Notes under the pieces: generated by a model
Database searches by the model: none
Told to the model about the DNA's origin: nothing
Seen by the model: the letters and a program-made list of their open reading frames with translations, nothing else
Position numbers and translations under genes: made by a program
Origin: a beta proteobacterium AAP99
GTDB taxonomy: Bacteria; Pseudomonadota; Gammaproteobacteria; Burkholderiales; Burkholderiaceae_C
Direction: 5' to 3'
DNA: 64,000 nt
NCBI GenBank assembly: GCA_001295775.1
Contig: LJIA01000017.1
Location: forward strand, 1-64,000
Part shown: positions 25,365-35,336 of the stretch, piece by piece
Layout of the letters: each line of letters begins with the position of its first letter
Numbering within the stretch: the stretch's first letter is position 1

Positions 25365-25475
25365 CCCCTCGCTCAAGCTGACCCGCTACGGCAGGCGCTG
25401 TAAGCCTGGTCCGCGGCACATGGTGCGTCATCGCGCACCAGGCTTACAGTGCCCGCCTCCGCGGGCCGGTTAGCT
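25359..25475 (+). other. attC site 4
   Basis: R'' GCCTAAC (25359-25365) and R' GTTAGCT (25469-25475), 117 bases. A perfect 13-bp palindrome has arms CTGTAAGCCTGGT and ACCAGGCTTACAG. It is the right edge of the array; no further cassette follows before tex. Confidence 0.85.
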
Positions 25476-25547
25476 CGAACGCCAGTGCCGACACCAACTG
25501 CGCTGCCGCTGCACGGCAGTTTCCTAGTTCGCATATCCAGCATTGGC

Positions 25548-25600
25548 GCGGCTTTCCAAGGCAAATGCCCTGAAAACCCGCAGCAGACAAGCGGAACGCT
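25548..25600 (-). repeat. Dispersed two-hairpin repeat, copy G
   Basis: Reverse orientation. Core CCGCAGCAGACAAGCGG at 25578-25594, with a second hairpin on the other strand. It lies about 70 bases right of attC 4, in the same orientation as copy F on the left side. Confidence 0.8.
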
Positions 25601-27955
25601 CTATCGCTTGCTCTTCAACGCATCCGCCAACGCACTCGCAAACCCCCCCTGCAGCTGCGGCTGAGGTTTGGGCTTGTAGCCGGCGGCATTGCGGTCGCGC
25701 GGGGCGCCGCTGGCGGCTGAGGCTGAACCTTCGCCTGGCCGGCCGGGCCCCTTCATGGACAGGCCGATCCGTTTGCGTGGTACGTCCACCTCCAGCACCC
25801 AGACCTTGACGGCCTGGCCGACGCGGGCGACTTCGCGCGGGTCCTTGACGAACTTGTTGGACAGTTCGCTCACGTGCACGAGGCCGTCCTGGTGGACGCC
25901 GATGTCCACAAACGCGCCAAAGGCGGCCACGTTGGTGATGACGCCTTCGAGCTGCATGCCGGGCTTGAGGTCCTTGATGTCCTGCACGCTGTCATCAAAG
26001 GTGGCGTACTGGAACGTTCCGCGCGGGTCGCGGCCGGGTTTTTCCAGCTCGGTGAGGATGTCTTTCACCGTGGGCACGCCAAAGCGCTCGTCGGCAAAGT
26101 CGGCCGGGGCGAGCTTCTTGAGCACGTCGGCGCGGCCCATCACCTCGGTCATGGGCTTGCCCACCTTGGCGAGGATGCGCTCGACCACGGGGTAGGCCTC
26201 GGGGTGCACGCTGCTTGCGTCCAGCGGGTTGGCGCCGCCGGTGATGCGCAGAAAGCCCGCAGCTTGCTCAAAGGTCTTGTCGCCCAGGCGGGGCACGGCC
26301 TTGAGCGCCTCGCGGCTGGCAAAGGCGCCATGCTGCTCGCGGTGGCTCACAATCGCCTTGGCGGTGGTGCTGTTCAGGCCAGACACGCGGGCGAGCAGGG
26401 CGGGGCTGGCGGTGTTCACGTCCACGCCCACGGCGTTCACGCAGTCTTCCACCACGGCGTCCAGCTGGCGGGCCAGGTTGCGCTGGTTCACGTCATGCTG
26501 ATACTGGCCCACGCCAATGCTCTTGGGGTCGATCTTGACCAGCTCGGCCAGCGGGTCTTGCAGGCGGCGGGCAATGGACACGGCGCCGCGCAGGCTCACG
26601 TCCAGGTTCGGGAATTCGTGCGAGGCCAGCTCGGAGGCGGAATACACCGAGGCACCCGCCTCGCTCACCACCACCTTGCGGATGTTCAGTTGCGGCGCCA
26701 TGCGGATCAGGTCGCCAGCGAGCTTGTCGGTCTCGCGGCTGGCCGTGCCGTTGCCAATGGCAATCAGCGCCACCTTGTGCTTGAGGGCGAGGGCGCCGAG
26801 CGTGGCGAGGGCGCCGTCCCAGTCGCGCCGCGGCTCGTGCGGGTAGATGGTGGCGGTGTCCAGCAGCTTGCCGGTGGCGTCCACCACGGCCACCTTCACG
26901 CCGGTGCGCAGGCCGGGGTCCAGGCCGATCACGCCGTAGTTGCCGGCGGGCGGGGCCAGCAGCAGGTCGCGCAGGTTGTCGCCAAACACGCGAATGGCCT
27001 CGGCCTCGGCGGCGTCGCGCACCTGGCCGAGCAGATCGGTTTCCAGCATGGGCGCCAGCTTCACGCGCCAGGCCCAGCGCACGCAGTCAGAAATGAAGGC
27101 ATCGGCCGGCTGGGTGCCGATGTTGAGCTTCAGGCGCGCGGCAATGGTGCCTTCCATGGGGTGGCGCGCGGGTTGACGCAAATTCGGGTCAGCCGCCATG
27201 TGTTCCAGCTCGGCCGCGGGCAGGTCCACCGCGACGCGCAGCACACCGGCCGTGCGGCCGCGCAGCATGGCCAGCGCGCGGTGGCTGGGGCACTTGGCAA
27301 TGGGTTCGCGGTGGTCGAAGTAGTCGCGGAACTTGATGATGTCGGGGTCCGACTTGTCCTTGTGTTCCTCGGCCACGGTGCAGATGAGCTCGCCGCGGCT
27401 CCACATGGACTCGCGCAGGGCAGTGACGGTGTCGGCGTCTTCGGCAAAGCGCTCGGCCAGGATGTCGCGTGCGCCGTCTAGTGCGGCCTTGGCGGTTTCG
27501 ATCTTGGGCTCGGAGGCGCTGTTCAGGAACTTTGCGGCTTCTTCCAGCGGCACGAGTGCGCGGTTGGCGAGCAGGCCATCCGCCAGCGGCAGCAGGCCGG
27601 CCTCGATGGCGATCTGCGCGCGGGTGCGGCGCTTGGGCTTGTAGGGCGCATACAGGTCTTCGATGCGCTGTTTGGTGTCCGCGGCAAGGATCTGTTGCGA
27701 CAGCTCCGGGGTGAGCTTGCCCTGCTTCTCAATTTCGGCCAGCACGGCGGCGCGGCGTTCTTCCAGCTCGCGCAGGTACACCAGGCGCTCGGCCAGCAGG
27801 CGCAGCTGCGTGTCGTCCATGCTGCCGGTGACTTCCTTGCGGTAGCGGGCGATGAAGGGCACGGTGGCGCCTTCATCGATCAGCGCGATGGCCGCCTGGA
27901 CGTAATGGGCCGGGTGGGCGAGCTCACGGGCGAGCTGGGCAATAATTCCTTGCAT
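25601..27955 (-). CDS. tex: Transcription accessory protein Tex
   Basis: A 784-residue protein matching Tex in length and order. It has an N-terminal helical domain (MQGIIAQLARELAHPAHYVQAAIALIDEGATVPFIARYRKEVTGSMDDTQLRLL), a YqgF/RNase H-like domain near the middle (GVIGLDPGLRTGVKVAVVDATGKLLDT), helix-hairpin-helix segments (ALLARVSGLNSTTAKAIVSHREQHG) and a C-terminal S1 RNA-binding domain at about 660-733 (MQLEGVITNVAAFGAFVDIG, then GLVHVSELSNKFV). Tex binds nucleic acid and is linked to transcription and stress tolerance. The start at 27955 begins the conserved part; an upstream extension would overlap the divergent gene. It lies beside the cassette array. Confidence 0.95.
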   Translation of the reverse strand: MQGIIAQLARELAHPAHYVQAAIALIDEGATVPFIARYRKEVTGSMDDTQLRLLAERLVYLRELEERRAAVLAEIEKQGKLTPELSQQILAADTKQRIEDLYAPYKPKRRTRAQIAIEAGLLPLADGLLANRALVPLEEAAKFLNSASEPKIETAKAALDGARDILAERFAEDADTVTALRESMWSRGELICTVAEEHKDKSDPDIIKFRDYFDHREPIAKCPSHRALAMLRGRTAGVLRVAVDLPAAELEHMAADPNLRQPARHPMEGTIAARLKLNIGTQPADAFISDCVRWAWRVKLAPMLETDLLGQVRDAAEAEAIRVFGDNLRDLLLAPPAGNYGVIGLDPGLRTGVKVAVVDATGKLLDTATIYPHEPRRDWDGALATLGALALKHKVALIAIGNGTASRETDKLAGDLIRMAPQLNIRKVVVSEAGASVYSASELASHEFPNLDVSLRGAVSIARRLQDPLAELVKIDPKSIGVGQYQHDVNQRNLARQLDAVVEDCVNAVGVDVNTASPALLARVSGLNSTTAKAIVSHREQHGAFASREALKAVPRLGDKTFEQAAGFLRITGGANPLDASSVHPEAYPVVERILAKVGKPMTEVMGRADVLKKLAPADFADERFGVPTVKDILTELEKPGRDPRGTFQYATFDDSVQDIKDLKPGMQLEGVITNVAAFGAFVDIGVHQDGLVHVSELSNKFVKDPREVARVGQAVKVWVLEVDVPRKRIGLSMKGPGRPGEGSASAASGAPRDRNAAGYKPKPQPQLQGGFASALADALKSKR

Positions 27956-28769
27956 GACGCAGGTGCTGTCCTTCGAAAAGGCCGGGATTGTGGCACAGGC
28001 CACAGCGCCCATTTGGGTGGCCGTATGGCTTTACAGCGCAGTACCGTTTGTTACCGCTGCGACCACCGGGCCAACCCCCGCGGCGCCCGGTGTTGCGGCC
28101 AAGGTTGCAGCCAACGCGGCACCCACAACCGCGCCCACGAATCCACCCGACATGCAGGCCATCGCGGCACGCCTGCTGGCCATCGAAACCGAGCGCGAGC
28201 AGGTGGATGCGCGTGAGCTTGAGCGCACCAACGCCTGCCTGAGTCGCTTCTTCCAGGAAAACTGCACCCGTGGCGCTCGGCGCGACGCAGCGCTGGCGCG
28301 CCAGAAGCTGTTGCAGGAAGAGGTCAAGCTGCGCCGGACCGAGCGCGAGGAGCGCGTGCGCGAGCAGGATCTGCGCATCGCCGAGAAGCAGCGCGAACGC
28401 GCCGAGGAAGCCGCCGCCGCCGTGAAAGCGGCTCAAACCGAGGAAGCGCGCCAGCGCGCGGAGCGTGTGGAGGCGGCACGTGCCGCAGCGCAGACTGCAG
28501 CGCACACCCCTTCCGGGGCGGCAAAGCCTGCGCACGCGGCGCACAGCCGCCCGCGCAATCCGCCCTTGTCCGCACAACCGGACACTGCGCAGCGCGCCGC
28601 CAATCGCGCAGCGGCCGAGCAGCGGCAGGCCGATGCGCGTGCGCATCAGGCGGAGATCAAGCTGCGCGAGGAAAAGCGCCGCCAGCGCCAGGCGGCTGAT
28701 GCGGCCAAGAAGGCTGCCGAGGCGGCGGCTCAGCCGCCCCAGGCGGGCAGCTCACCGCCCAAGCCCTGA
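27954..28769 (+). CDS. Exported Ala/Arg/Glu-rich coiled-coil protein
   Basis: A 271-residue protein of low complexity. A hydrophobic N-terminal stretch (APIWVAVWLYSAVPFVTAATT) could be a signal peptide. It is followed by an Ala/Thr linker and a long charged helix rich in R, E, A and Q (LLAIETEREQVDARELERTNACLSRFF, then EEVKLRRTEREERVREQDLRIAEKQRERAEEAAAA). The first possible ATG at 27954 overlaps the divergent tex start; GTG codons at 27990 and 28017 are more credible beginnings. I do not recognise the family. The C-terminus is Pro/Ala/Gln-rich. Confidence 0.55.
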   Translation: MTQVLSFEKAGIVAQATAPIWVAVWLYSAVPFVTAATTGPTPAAPGVAAKVAANAAPTTAPTNPPDMQAIAARLLAIETEREQVDARELERTNACLSRFFQENCTRGARRDAALARQKLLQEEVKLRRTEREERVREQDLRIAEKQRERAEEAAAAVKAAQTEEARQRAERVEAARAAAQTAAHTPSGAAKPAHAAHSRPRNPPLSAQPDTAQRAANRAAAEQRQADARAHQAEIKLREEKRRQRQAADAAKKAAEAAAQPPQAGSSPPKP

Positions 28770-28880
28770 GGGCGCATCAACCAAACCTGCGCGCCGCGGC
28801 GTGCGCTTCAAAGCAAACGGCGCGCTCGAACACTCGGTTCAGGCGCGCCGTCGGGCTGGCTTGGACGCTCAGCCGGCGAG

Positions 28881-29639
28881 TCAGCCGGCGAGATCCGGCG
28901 GATCGAGCTTGACGATGATCAGCGAGAGGTTGTCGCCCTTGCCACGCGCACGTTCACGCGAGAGCTGCACCAGCAGCTCGGCCGCTTCGCGCGGGGGCAG
29001 GGTGTGGATGATGCGGGCGAGCTCGTCTTCGGAGAAATAGGCCCACACACCGTCACTGCACAGCAGGAAGGCGTCGCCGGGGCCGTGGTCCGTCACTTCA
29101 GCGTGCGTCACGCGCGGCGCACTCTTGGTGCCCAGCGCGCTGGTGATCATGTTGCGGTACTTGTGCGTGGCGGCCTGTTGCTCGGTGAGCTTGCCGGCGC
29201 TGATCATGTCCTGCACGTAGGAGTGATCGAGCGTGCGGTCCATCAGATGGCCGGCGCGGAAGTGGTACAGGCGGCTGTCGCCCACGTGCATCCAGTGGCA
29301 GCGCTGCGGCGTGACGACCAGCGCCACGGCGGTGCTGTGCGGCTCCTTTTCTTCGGTGAAGCCGGCGAGCTGAATGACCGTGTGCGCTTCCTCGACCATG
29401 TGATCGAGACCGGCCTCGAGCGGATCGGAATGGCGCCAGTCCTTGAAGAAGTTGCGCGCCGTCGAGACCACTTGATTGGCGGCCATCGCGCCGCCGGTCT
29501 TGCCGCCCATGCCGTCAGCAACCACGGCAATGAGGGCGCCGCCCACGTGGGGCGAAGCCATCAAGGTGAGTCTGTCCTGCTGTTCCTGCCGATCGCCGAT
29601 GTGTTGTGCCGTGCAGGCGTTGACCGTGTAACGCTTCAC
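28881..29639 (-). CDS. PP2C-type serine/threonine phosphatase
   Basis: A 252-residue phosphatase with the PP2C metal sites: D22 in QEQQDR, D42 in VVADGMGGKTGG, later LLCSDGVWAYFSEDEL and GDNLSLIIVKLD near the C-terminus. It would remove phosphate from serine or threonine, using two Mn or Mg ions, usually opposite a Hanks-type kinase. No kinase gene lies nearby. The chosen start is a GTG at 29639, which begins the conserved part; a TTG further up (29717) is possible but unlikely. Confidence 0.85.
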   Translation of the reverse strand: MKRYTVNACTAQHIGDRQEQQDRLTLMASPHVGGALIAVVADGMGGKTGGAMAANQVVSTARNFFKDWRHSDPLEAGLDHMVEEAHTVIQLAGFTEEKEPHSTAVALVVTPQRCHWMHVGDSRLYHFRAGHLMDRTLDHSYVQDMISAGKLTEQQAATHKYRNMITSALGTKSAPRVTHAEVTDHGPGDAFLLCSDGVWAYFSEDELARIIHTLPPREAAELLVQLSRERARGKGDNLSLIIVKLDPPDLAG

Positions 29640-29771
29640 TGAGTGGGTCTGAAATAGAGGGCAGAGCAGACTGGGGTCGCGCAGTTCATGGGTGCTGCGC
29701 TTGAGCCCACAGGGCAAATCTCTGACAATTCAGTTCATTCTAATGATCTGGCAACACTTGGTTGCTTTCCC

Positions 29772-29972
29772 GTGAGCGACGTTGCGTCAATTCATCACCG
29801 AATCGTCGAGCTCGAACTGGAGCACCGCGAACTTGATCGCTCAATCGAGGTATTGCTGGCGCAACCCGTCATCGATGAGCTGATGGTCAAGCGCATGAAG
29901 AAGCGCAAGCTGCTCATCAAGGACCAGATCACCTTCCTGCGCCTGCAGCTCACGCCGGATATTCCGGCCTGA
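29772..29972 (+). CDS. YdcH-family (DUF465) small protein
   Basis: A 66-residue protein of the DUF465/YdcH group: IHHRIVELELEHRELDRSIEVLLAQP, then DELMVKRMKKRKLLIKDQITFLRLQL, a helical hairpin with a very basic second half. The family is common in Proteobacteria and has no assigned function. The start is a GTG chosen because the usual length of about 65-70 residues is reached there. It reads toward the helicase gene. Confidence 0.85.
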   Translation: MSDVASIHHRIVELELEHRELDRSIEVLLAQPVIDELMVKRMKKRKLLIKDQITFLRLQLTPDIPA

Positions 29973-30119
29973 ACCCGCGCCTGGCTTGTACCCGCCGGCT
30001 CGGCCCGCTTCGGGCGTCTGGGTCACAATCTCGCCTTCGACCTGTCTTGCGGCGTTTCCGGCCGGCCGTGATGCCGCGCTGACGCCCCCTTCTGATTTGC
30101 CTTCTTTCACCTTTGCCTC

Positions 30120-32114
30120 ATGAGCGTTGCCGACGCCGTCACTGAAGCGCTGTCGGCCGCCGGCGCGCTGGCCAAGAGCATTGCCGGCTTCCAGCCGCGC
30201 AGCGTGCAGCAGCACATGGCCACCACTGTGCTCGGGGCGATCGAAACGCAGGGCACCGCCGTGATCGAAGCCGGTACAGGGACGGGCAAGACCTTTGCGT
30301 ATCTGGTGCCCGCGTTGCTTGCCGGTGGCAAGGTCCTGATCTCCACCGCCAGCCGGAACCTGCAGGACCAGCTGTACGACAAGGACTTGCCGCGTGTGCG
30401 CGATGCCCTGCGCGCCCCGGTCACGGTGGCGCTGCTCAAGGGCCGCGGCAACTATGTGTGCCACTTTCATCTGGAGCGCACCCGAACCGAAGGGCGGCTG
30501 GCCTCCAAGGACGAGGTCGCGCACCTCGCGCAAGTGGTTGAGTTTGCAAAGTTGACCAACACGGGCGACCGCGCGGAGCTGGCCACCGTGCCGGACGAAT
30601 CCGGCATCTGGCTCAAGGTCACCTCGACCGTGGACAACTGCCTGGGCAGCGAATGCCCGCACTTCCGCGAATGCTTCGTCATGAAGGCGCGGCGCACGGC
30701 CATGGAGGCCGATGTGGTGGTGGTCAATCACCACTTGTTCTTTGCGGACGCCGCACTGCGCCGCGAAGGCGTGGCGGAGTTGCTGCCTTCGGTGAATACG
30801 GTGATCTTCGACGAAGCGCACCAGATCCCGGACGTGGCCACGCAGTTCTTTGGCGAAGCCGCCAGCACGCGCCAGTGGCTGGAACTGGCGCGCGACAGCA
30901 CCGCGGCGGTGCTCGCCCACGCCAGAGAGGCGACCGGCGCCACCGACGCCGCTGGCGCCCTGGAATTGGCCGTGCGTCAGGCCCGCATTGCCCGCAAGGA
31001 GCTGGTCGGCCGCCTGAACTTTGCTCAGGCGAGCGAAGACACTGCGCTCATGCAGCGCCTTGAGGCGGTGCAGACCGCACTGGCCGCCTTGGCGGAGGCG
31101 CTGGCGCCGCTGCGCGAGCGCAATGTGCTGATTTCACAGGCCTTTTCGCGCGCGCTCACGCTGGAGGAGCTGCTCGGCCGCTGGCTGGACACCAGCCGAG
31201 GCACGGATGACATCCGCTGGATCGAGTTCACGGCCACAGCCATGATCCTGCAGAGCGCACCGCTGCAGGTGTCGAACAAGCTCGCGGAGCTGCGCGCAAC
31301 GAGCGGCGCGGCCTGGATCCTGACGTCCGCCACCCTGGCGGTGAAGGACGACTTCTCGCATTTTCTCGGGCATGTCGGGCTGGATCTGCCGAGCTTCGGC
31401 ACGCATTGCCTGCGTCTGGACAGCCCCTTCGACTACGCCCAGCAGGGCCTGCTCTACGTGCCCAGCGGCCTGCCCGCTGCGACGGACCCGGCGCTTGCCG
31501 AGGAACTCGTGGCGCATTGCGCGCCGCTGGTGGCCGAACTTGGCGGGCGCAGCTTCTTCCTGTGCACGACGCTGCGGGCGGTGGATCGCACCGCCAAGGC
31601 CCTGCGCGCGAACGATCAGACCAGGGAGCTGGAGATTCTGGTGCAGGGCGAGGGCGGGCGGGCGGCGCTACTGGAGCGCTTTCGTGCCAGCTCAGGCGCC
31701 GTGCTGGTGGGTGCGGCGAGCTTCTGGGAAGGGATTGATGTGCGGGGCGAGGCGCTGTCGATGGTGGTCATCGACAAGCTGCCCTTTGCCCCGCCAGATG
31801 ATCCGCTCTTCGCCGCGCGCCTGGAGGCGGCCAAGGAGGCGGGTGGCAACCCGTTCTTCGACATTCAGCTGCCAGAGGCGGTCATCGCGCTCAAGCAAGG
31901 TGTGGGCCGGCTGATCCGGGACTCTGCGGACCGTGGCCTACTGGTGATTGGCGACGCGCGTCTGGTGGAAAAGCCGTATGGCAAGCGCATTTGGGGCAGC
32001 CTGCCGCCGTTTGCGCGAACGCGCGAGTTCGGTGTTGCGCTGAAGTTCGCCCAGTCGCTGGAGCTGGGCGGCCCTAGAACGGGCTCCACCAGCGAGGCTG
32101 CTCCACTTTCCTGA
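30120..32114 (+). CDS. DinG/YoaA-like ATP-dependent DNA helicase with Fe-S cluster
   Basis: A 664-residue helicase of the XPD-like superfamily 2. The Walker A motif AGTGTGKT lies near residue 52 and DEAH at 231-234. Between them are four cysteines (NYVCHFHLERTRT, then NCLGSECPHFRECF) that ligate the [4Fe-4S] cluster of the DinG/YoaA group. Motifs of the second domain follow, including ILTSATLAVKDDF and GVGRLIRDSADRGLLVIGDARL. Such enzymes unwind DNA, typically 5'-3', and help resolve R-loops or stalled forks. The last 41 bases overlap the end of bamD, which runs the other way. Confidence 0.9.
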   Translation: MSVADAVTEALSAAGALAKSIAGFQPRSVQQHMATTVLGAIETQGTAVIEAGTGTGKTFAYLVPALLAGGKVLISTASRNLQDQLYDKDLPRVRDALRAPVTVALLKGRGNYVCHFHLERTRTEGRLASKDEVAHLAQVVEFAKLTNTGDRAELATVPDESGIWLKVTSTVDNCLGSECPHFRECFVMKARRTAMEADVVVVNHHLFFADAALRREGVAELLPSVNTVIFDEAHQIPDVATQFFGEAASTRQWLELARDSTAAVLAHAREATGATDAAGALELAVRQARIARKELVGRLNFAQASEDTALMQRLEAVQTALAALAEALAPLRERNVLISQAFSRALTLEELLGRWLDTSRGTDDIRWIEFTATAMILQSAPLQVSNKLAELRATSGAAWILTSATLAVKDDFSHFLGHVGLDLPSFGTHCLRLDSPFDYAQQGLLYVPSGLPAATDPALAEELVAHCAPLVAELGGRSFFLCTTLRAVDRTAKALRANDQTRELEILVQGEGGRAALLERFRASSGAVLVGAASFWEGIDVRGEALSMVVIDKLPFAPPDDPLFAARLEAAKEAGGNPFFDIQLPEAVIALKQGVGRLIRDSADRGLLVIGDARLVEKPYGKRIWGSLPPFARTREFGVALKFAQSLELGGPRTGSTSEAAPLS

Positions 32115-32937
32115 CGGCGGCGACCTTGCCGGAATTCGGGAAGTTCTTGTCGAGCACGCGCTGTGCGTCCTTGGACAGTTCCGGCTGCTTGAGCTCGTCG
32201 TAGGCGATGACCATGATCGCCAGGGCTTCCTCAAGGGCAGGGGCGCTCTGATACGTCTTGACGGCGAACTGGGCGCGATTGATGGCAGCCAGCGGAGCGC
32301 CGCGGCGCAGGTAGTAGCGGGCCACGTGCACCTCGTACTCAGCCAGGGCATTGACCAGGAAGTTCATCCGGTCGATCGCATCCGGCGTGTAGACGCTGTC
32401 CGGGAAGCGCGTGGCCAGTTCCTTGAAGGCGTCGAAGGACTCGCGGGCGGACTTCGGGTCGCGCTCGCTGAGTTTCTGGTCGGTAAAGCGGGCCAGGAAG
32501 CCGAGGTTCTCGTTGAAGTTCACCAGCCCGCGCAGGTACAGGGCGTAATCCGTGGCCGGGTGGTTCGGGAACTGGCGCTGGAAGCGATCCAGGGTGGCGA
32601 GCGCTTCAGTCGGGTTGCTGTCGCGCCAGTGCACGTAGGCGGTCTCGAGCATGGCCTGCTGCGCAAACACCGAGAAGGGGTCGCGGGCCTGCAGGCGCTC
32701 GAGCGTCTTGAGCGCGTCGATCCACGTGGAGCTGGCAATCTCGTTCTTGGCCTGGGCGTAGAGCGCCTCGTTGGACATCTGCGCCGGGTTGCGGCTGTCG
32801 CTGGTCGAACCGCAGGCCGCCAGTGCGGCGATCACGGCGCCTGCCAGCGCAGTGCGAACAATCGCGCCACTAACATGGCGAGCAGAGCGAACAACGGGCA
32901 GGGCGATCAAGGTCTTGCGCTGTTGATTACGAGACAC
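32074..32937 (-). CDS. bamD: BamD, outer-membrane assembly lipoprotein
   Basis: A 287-residue lipoprotein with the lipobox VIAALAAC, so Cys42 would be acylated. TPR-like repeats follow: ALYAQAKNEIASSTWIDALKTLERLQARDP, AYVHWRDSNPTEALATLDRFQRQFPNHPATDYALYLRGLVNF, then ARESFDAFKELATRFPDSVYTPDA and ALEEALAIMVIAYDELKQPELS. BamD is an essential part of the BAM complex that folds beta-barrel proteins into the outer membrane. The GTG at 32937 is chosen; a TTG at 32988 is possible. It is divergent from rluD, the usual arrangement in Betaproteobacteria. Confidence 0.9.
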   Translation of the reverse strand: MSRNQQRKTLIALPVVRSARHVSGAIVRTALAGAVIAALAACGSTSDSRNPAQMSNEALYAQAKNEIASSTWIDALKTLERLQARDPFSVFAQQAMLETAYVHWRDSNPTEALATLDRFQRQFPNHPATDYALYLRGLVNFNENLGFLARFTDQKLSERDPKSARESFDAFKELATRFPDSVYTPDAIDRMNFLVNALAEYEVHVARYYLRRGAPLAAINRAQFAVKTYQSAPALEEALAIMVIAYDELKQPELSKDAQRVLDKNFPNSGKVAAVRKVEQPRWWSPF

Positions 32938-33011
32938 GACGGGTCCAGGGCGGGGTGGGAAGCGACTGCTGCCTGGTGGGGCCAACAATCCCGAGAAAGG
33001 CCTTGGATTAT

Positions 33012-34020
<1,009 letters not shown>

Positions 34021-34040
<20 letters not shown>

Positions 34041-34803
34041 GGCCGCACCGACGGTGCAGGCGGCAGTGCATGTTCTGCCTGCGCAATGGCCGACCCTGCC
34101 CGGCGTGCACGCCTTCACCACCCTGCGTGGCGGTGGTGTGTCTCAGCCGCCGTTTGCCGGGCTGAACCTGCGCGACGGGCAGGGCGATGATCCGTTGGCC
34201 GTGCGCCAGAACCGTGCGCTGCTGCGCAAGCTGCTGCCGGCCGATCCGGTCCCGCTCAATCAGGTGCACGGCATTGCGGTCTGGGATGCGGACGCGCCAC
34301 GCGCGCCCGGCGAGACGCCCACTGCTGATGCGGCAGTGACGACGCGCCGACACACGGTCCTTGAGATCCAGACGGCGGATTGTTTGCCGGTGCTGATTGC
34401 AGATGCGCGGGGCAGGGCGGCAGGTGCGGCCCATGCCGGCTGGCGCGGGCTGGCCAGCGGTGTGATCGATGCCACGCTGGATGCATTGCAGGCGTGCGTG
34501 CCGGACGGGCAGTGGCAGGTCTGGCTCGGCCCGGCCATCGGCCCGCAGGCCTTCGAGGTCGGCGCCGAGGTGCGCGACGCGTTCGTGGAACAGGACCCAG
34601 CCGCCGCGGCCGCCTTTCAGCCCGGTGCGCCGGGGAAGTTCTTCGCCGACATCTATCTCCTTGCGCGGCAGCGGCTTGCAGCGCGCGGCGTATCTGCCAT
34701 CTACGGCGGTGGCTTGTGCACCGTTTCGGATGCGCAGCGCTTCTTCAGCTACCGGCGCGATCGCGTGACCGGTCGGATGGCTTCACTGATCTGGCTGGCC
34801 TGA
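34021..34803 (+). CDS. pgeF: PgeF, peptidoglycan editing factor (laccase-domain protein)
   Basis: A 260-residue protein of the Cu-oxidase_4/YfiH family: GVHAFTTLRGGGVSQPPFAGLNL, NQVHGIAVWDADAP, EIQTADCLPVLI and AAHAGWRGLASGVIDATLDAL. His and Cys residues in these segments form the metal site. In E. coli, PgeF removes wrongly incorporated amino acids from peptidoglycan precursors, and related proteins act on purine nucleosides. The start at 34021 is preceded by AAGGAG and lies inside the end of rluD, so the pair is translationally coupled. Confidence 0.9.
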
Positions 34804-35094
34804 CTTCGGCCCTGCCGAGGCCGCCGGCGCATCGTGTGCTCCGTCCGGTCTGGCCGTGGCGGGTTCGAGCGCCGATTCCGCCGATGCCTGCTGCGCGCGC
34901 AGCGCGGCAAGCTCCTGCTGTGCCTTTACGCGCTGGGCGCGCCAGCGCATGGGCGTACCCAGCAAATACAGCAGCACAGACAGCGGCAGCACACCGTAGA
35001 AGATGAAGGTCGCCGCGCCCGCGACGAACGAGGTCTCGGTCAGCGACATCAGGATGACGACGTACATCCAGGCGATTGCAACGATGTAGAGCAT
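34783..35094 (-). CDS. Small inner-membrane protein
   Basis: A 103-residue protein starting with MLYIVAIAWMYVVILMSLTE, followed by a second hydrophobic helix (GAATFIFYGVLPLSVLLYLLG). A charged Arg/Lys segment and a low-complexity Ala/Pro tail come next. It is a two-helix membrane protein of unknown function. Its stop lies inside the last codons of pgeF, which runs the other way, so the genes overlap by 21 bases tail to tail. No ribosome site is strong. Confidence 0.65.
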   Translation of the reverse strand: MLYIVAIAWMYVVILMSLTETSFVAGAATFIFYGVLPLSVLLYLLGTPMRWRAQRVKAQQELAALRAQQASAESALEPATARPDGAHDAPAASAGPKSGQPDQ

Positions 35095-35336
35095 GTCTGC
35101 GTTTGGCGGGCTGCGGGGTTTGGCGCGTGTGCTTGTTGATGCGAACGATCGTACGCAAGCAGGCGGCGGATTGTTCGTGCCGAGCCGTGTCCGGATGCCG
35201 CGCCTGCGCGATGCGGGGCTGTATTGATGCCACGCAATTGACAGCACCGACTTGGCAGGGACAATGGCAGGCAGATCCAACCGGCATGCGGCTTGCGGGA
35301 GAGCTGTCATTTGAGCGTCAGCCACGTTCAATACAA

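Noticed and set aside
25874-27481. Long plus-strand frame of about 535 codons inside tex
   Set aside because: It is antisense to tex with a His/Gly/Ala-rich product that has no known motif.
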